A stretch of 20,399 nucleotides of DNA, taken from an archaeon. GTDB taxonomy: Archaea > Thermoproteota > QMWL01. The notes below the pieces were generated by a model. The model worked only from the letters and a program-made list of their open reading frames with translations, was not told the DNA's origin and made no database searches. This document shows, in pieces, positions 19,230-20,399 of this stretch. The DNA is taken from NCBI GenBank assembly GCA_003661605.2, contig QMWL02000005.1, forward strand, positions 1 through 20,399, read 5' to 3'. Numbering within the stretch: position 1 is the first letter of the stretch; each line of letters starts with the position of its first letter. The translations under genes were made by a program, and so were the position numbers.

Positions 19230-20399
19230 TTAAACTACGGTAACCGACTTGGCCAGGTTGCGAGGCTTATCGGGGTTGTAGCCTAAAAGAACCGATGCGT
19301 GATAGGCGAGAAGCTGTAGGGGGATTATGTGTGTGATGGGGGTTAGAAGTGGATGTCCCGGGTCGGGTACTGGGATGAGGAACTTTGCGAGGTGTTTTAC
19401 CTCCTCTACACGGTGCTTAGTGACGACAGCGGCGATGAAGGCGCCACGAGCCTCCATCTCCTCCATGTTGCTCAATGTTAGTTGGTAGGGGCGTTCCTCA
19501 TCATCAACTACGAAGATTACGGGGTAGCCAGATTCTACTACTGCGATGAAGCCATGCTTGCTTTCACCAGCAGGGTATGCGATAGCAGGTATGTAGCAGA
19601 TTTCGAGGAACTTGAGGCGCCCTTCCAGAGCAGTAGCGTGGCTGAGACCTCGTCCAAGAAAGCAGACACTAGTCTTGTCTTTGAGGATGGAGGCAAGTTT
19701 CTTTGCAAGTGCGTTTGTGGTATCGAGGACCCTTTGAACGACTTGAGGAATCCGCCGAAGACGTGCGCGTAGCTGGTTGTATGTTTTGTTAGAGGCTATA
19801 CGAGCTGCTTCGAGAGCGAGCTGAAGACCGACGGTTAGCTGTGCGGTGTAGGTTTTGGTTGCTGCGACGCCAATCTCAGGACCCGAGTTTTGCCCTATGT
19901 AGATATCTGAGAGGCGTGTGAGGGAAGACCCCATGACGTTGACGATCGCAGCGATTCGAGCGTTGCGCTCCTTAGCATAACGGACCGCCCGAAGTACGTC
20001 AGCGGTTTCTCCGGATTGAGAAACAGCAAGCAGAAGCGTTCGCTCATCGACAACTGCTCCATAGTGGTCTTGAAACTCGGATGCGATTACCGCTGTAGCT
20101 TTGATACCTGCGAGCTTTGCGAGGTAGTAGGAGATAGCAAGCGCGGCGTGGTAGGAGGTTCCACAGGCTACGAGAAAGATATGATCTGCCTCAAGGAGGG
20201 TTGTAGCCATCTTTCGTAAGTAGGGTTTCTGAACAAGTAACGCGCGTCGCACCGAATCGACTTGTTCGAAGATTTCCTTCATCATGAAGTGAGGGAACCC
20301 CCCACGGGTTATCGCCTCCGGGCTCAGGTTTGTTGTTAGAAACTCTATTGTGCGAGGTTCTCCAGTGTACAGGTCGATTAGCTCGATTCCATCAGGAGA
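19230..20399 (-). CDS. glmS: Glutamine--fructose-6-phosphate aminotransferase, isomerase part (5' end outside window)
   Basis: Makes glucosamine 6-phosphate from fructose 6-phosphate and glutamine, the entry to UDP-GlcNAc and surface glycan synthesis. Only the carboxy-terminal 389 residues are inside the window; the glutaminase domain with the catalytic Cys lies beyond 20399. The frame is open to the edge, and the segment GGFPHFMMKEIFEQ crosses the ATG pair near 20280, so that ATG is internal, not the start. Two SIS domains follow: LVACGTSYHAALAISYYLAKL, ASEFQDHYGAVVDERTLLLAVSQSGETADVL, then SVCFLGRGLSHATALEGRLKF, LKFLEICYIPAIAYPAGESKHGF, and the family end DKPRNLAKSVTVV. These match sugar-binding serines (SQSGET) and the isomerase loop. 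No ribozyme-type control is visible in the part present. Confidence 0.93.
   Translation of the reverse strand, partial: SPDGIELIDLYTGEPRTIEFLTTNLSPEAITRGGFPHFMMKEIFEQVDSVRRALLVQKPYLRKMATTLLEADHIFLVACGTSYHAALAISYYLAKLAGIKATAVIASEFQDHYGAVVDERTLLLAVSQSGETADVLRAVRYAKERNARIAAIVNVMGSSLTRLSDIYIGQNSGPEIGVAATKTYTAQLTVGLQLALEAARIASNKTYNQLRARLRRIPQVVQRVLDTTNALAKKLASILKDKTSVCFLGRGLSHATALEGRLKFLEICYIPAIAYPAGESKHGFIAVVESGYPVIFVVDDEERPYQLTLSNMEEMEARGAFIAAVVTKHRVEEVKHLAKFLIPVPDPGHPLLTPITHIIPLQLLAYHASVLLGYNPDKPRNLAKSVTVV

Noticed and set aside
20280..20285. ATG pair as the true start of the glmS-like gene
   Set aside because: The frame continues upstream to the window edge with typical GlmS linker text (GGFPHF before the ATG), so these are internal methionines of a longer gene.

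Overview
The window is a dense stretch of archaeal chromosome, about 97% coding, with no tRNA, rRNA, CRISPR array or transposon that I can recognise. The archaeal assignment rests on gene families: an archaeal ATP-dependent DNA ligase, HerA/NurA, an archaeal-type asparaginyl-tRNA synthetase, archaeosine synthesis genes (ArcS core plus a radical SAM partner), a DUF4152-type protein, a COG1709-type regulator, and a tungsten/ferredoxin aldehyde oxidoreductase fused to hexulose-phosphate synthase. TATA-like boxes about 25-28 bases before many start codons suggest leaderless transcripts. Most starts are GTG or TTG. A member of the Thermoproteota/TACK group, probably thermophilic, is my best guess; the exact lineage cannot be fixed from this sequence.

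Layout. 1-830 (-): amino-terminal part of a secreted GH57 glycosidase. 903-1757 (+): nadC. 1754-2675 (-): DUF4152-type protein with a small HTH protein upstream. 2711-3391 (+): HAD phosphatase. 3388-3984 (-): unknown coiled-coil protein. 4033-6189 (+): COG1709-type regulator, ArcS core and RaSEA-like radical SAM protein in three overlapping frames, a likely archaeosine tRNA-modification operon. 6232-7545 (+): asnS. 7526-12711 (-): a secreted transglutaminase-like protein that lacks catalytic residues, DNA ligase, and a large secreted membrane-anchored protein with four tandem beta-sandwich repeats. 12765-15722 (+): AOR-HPS fusion, a protein resembling eukaryotic ribosomal protein eL22, and a small two-helix membrane protein. 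15673-18194 (-): nurA-herA operon for DNA end resection. 18273-18674 (+) and 18664-19197 (-): two converging small proteins with the same apparent layout (short beta domain plus winged helix). 19230-20399 (-): glmS, running off the window.

The strongest discovery candidate is the AOR-HPS fusion. Archaea without an oxidative pentose phosphate pathway can make ribulose 5-phosphate by running the ribulose monophosphate pathway backwards, which releases formaldehyde at the HPS step. An aldehyde:ferredoxin oxidoreductase on the same chain could oxidise that formaldehyde to formate where it is made. This is inference from domain content, but both halves keep their recognisable key residues. Other points worth a second look are the eL22-like protein, the degenerate transglutaminase, the minimal stand-alone ArcS, and three divergent gene pairs that seem to share one central TATA-like box.
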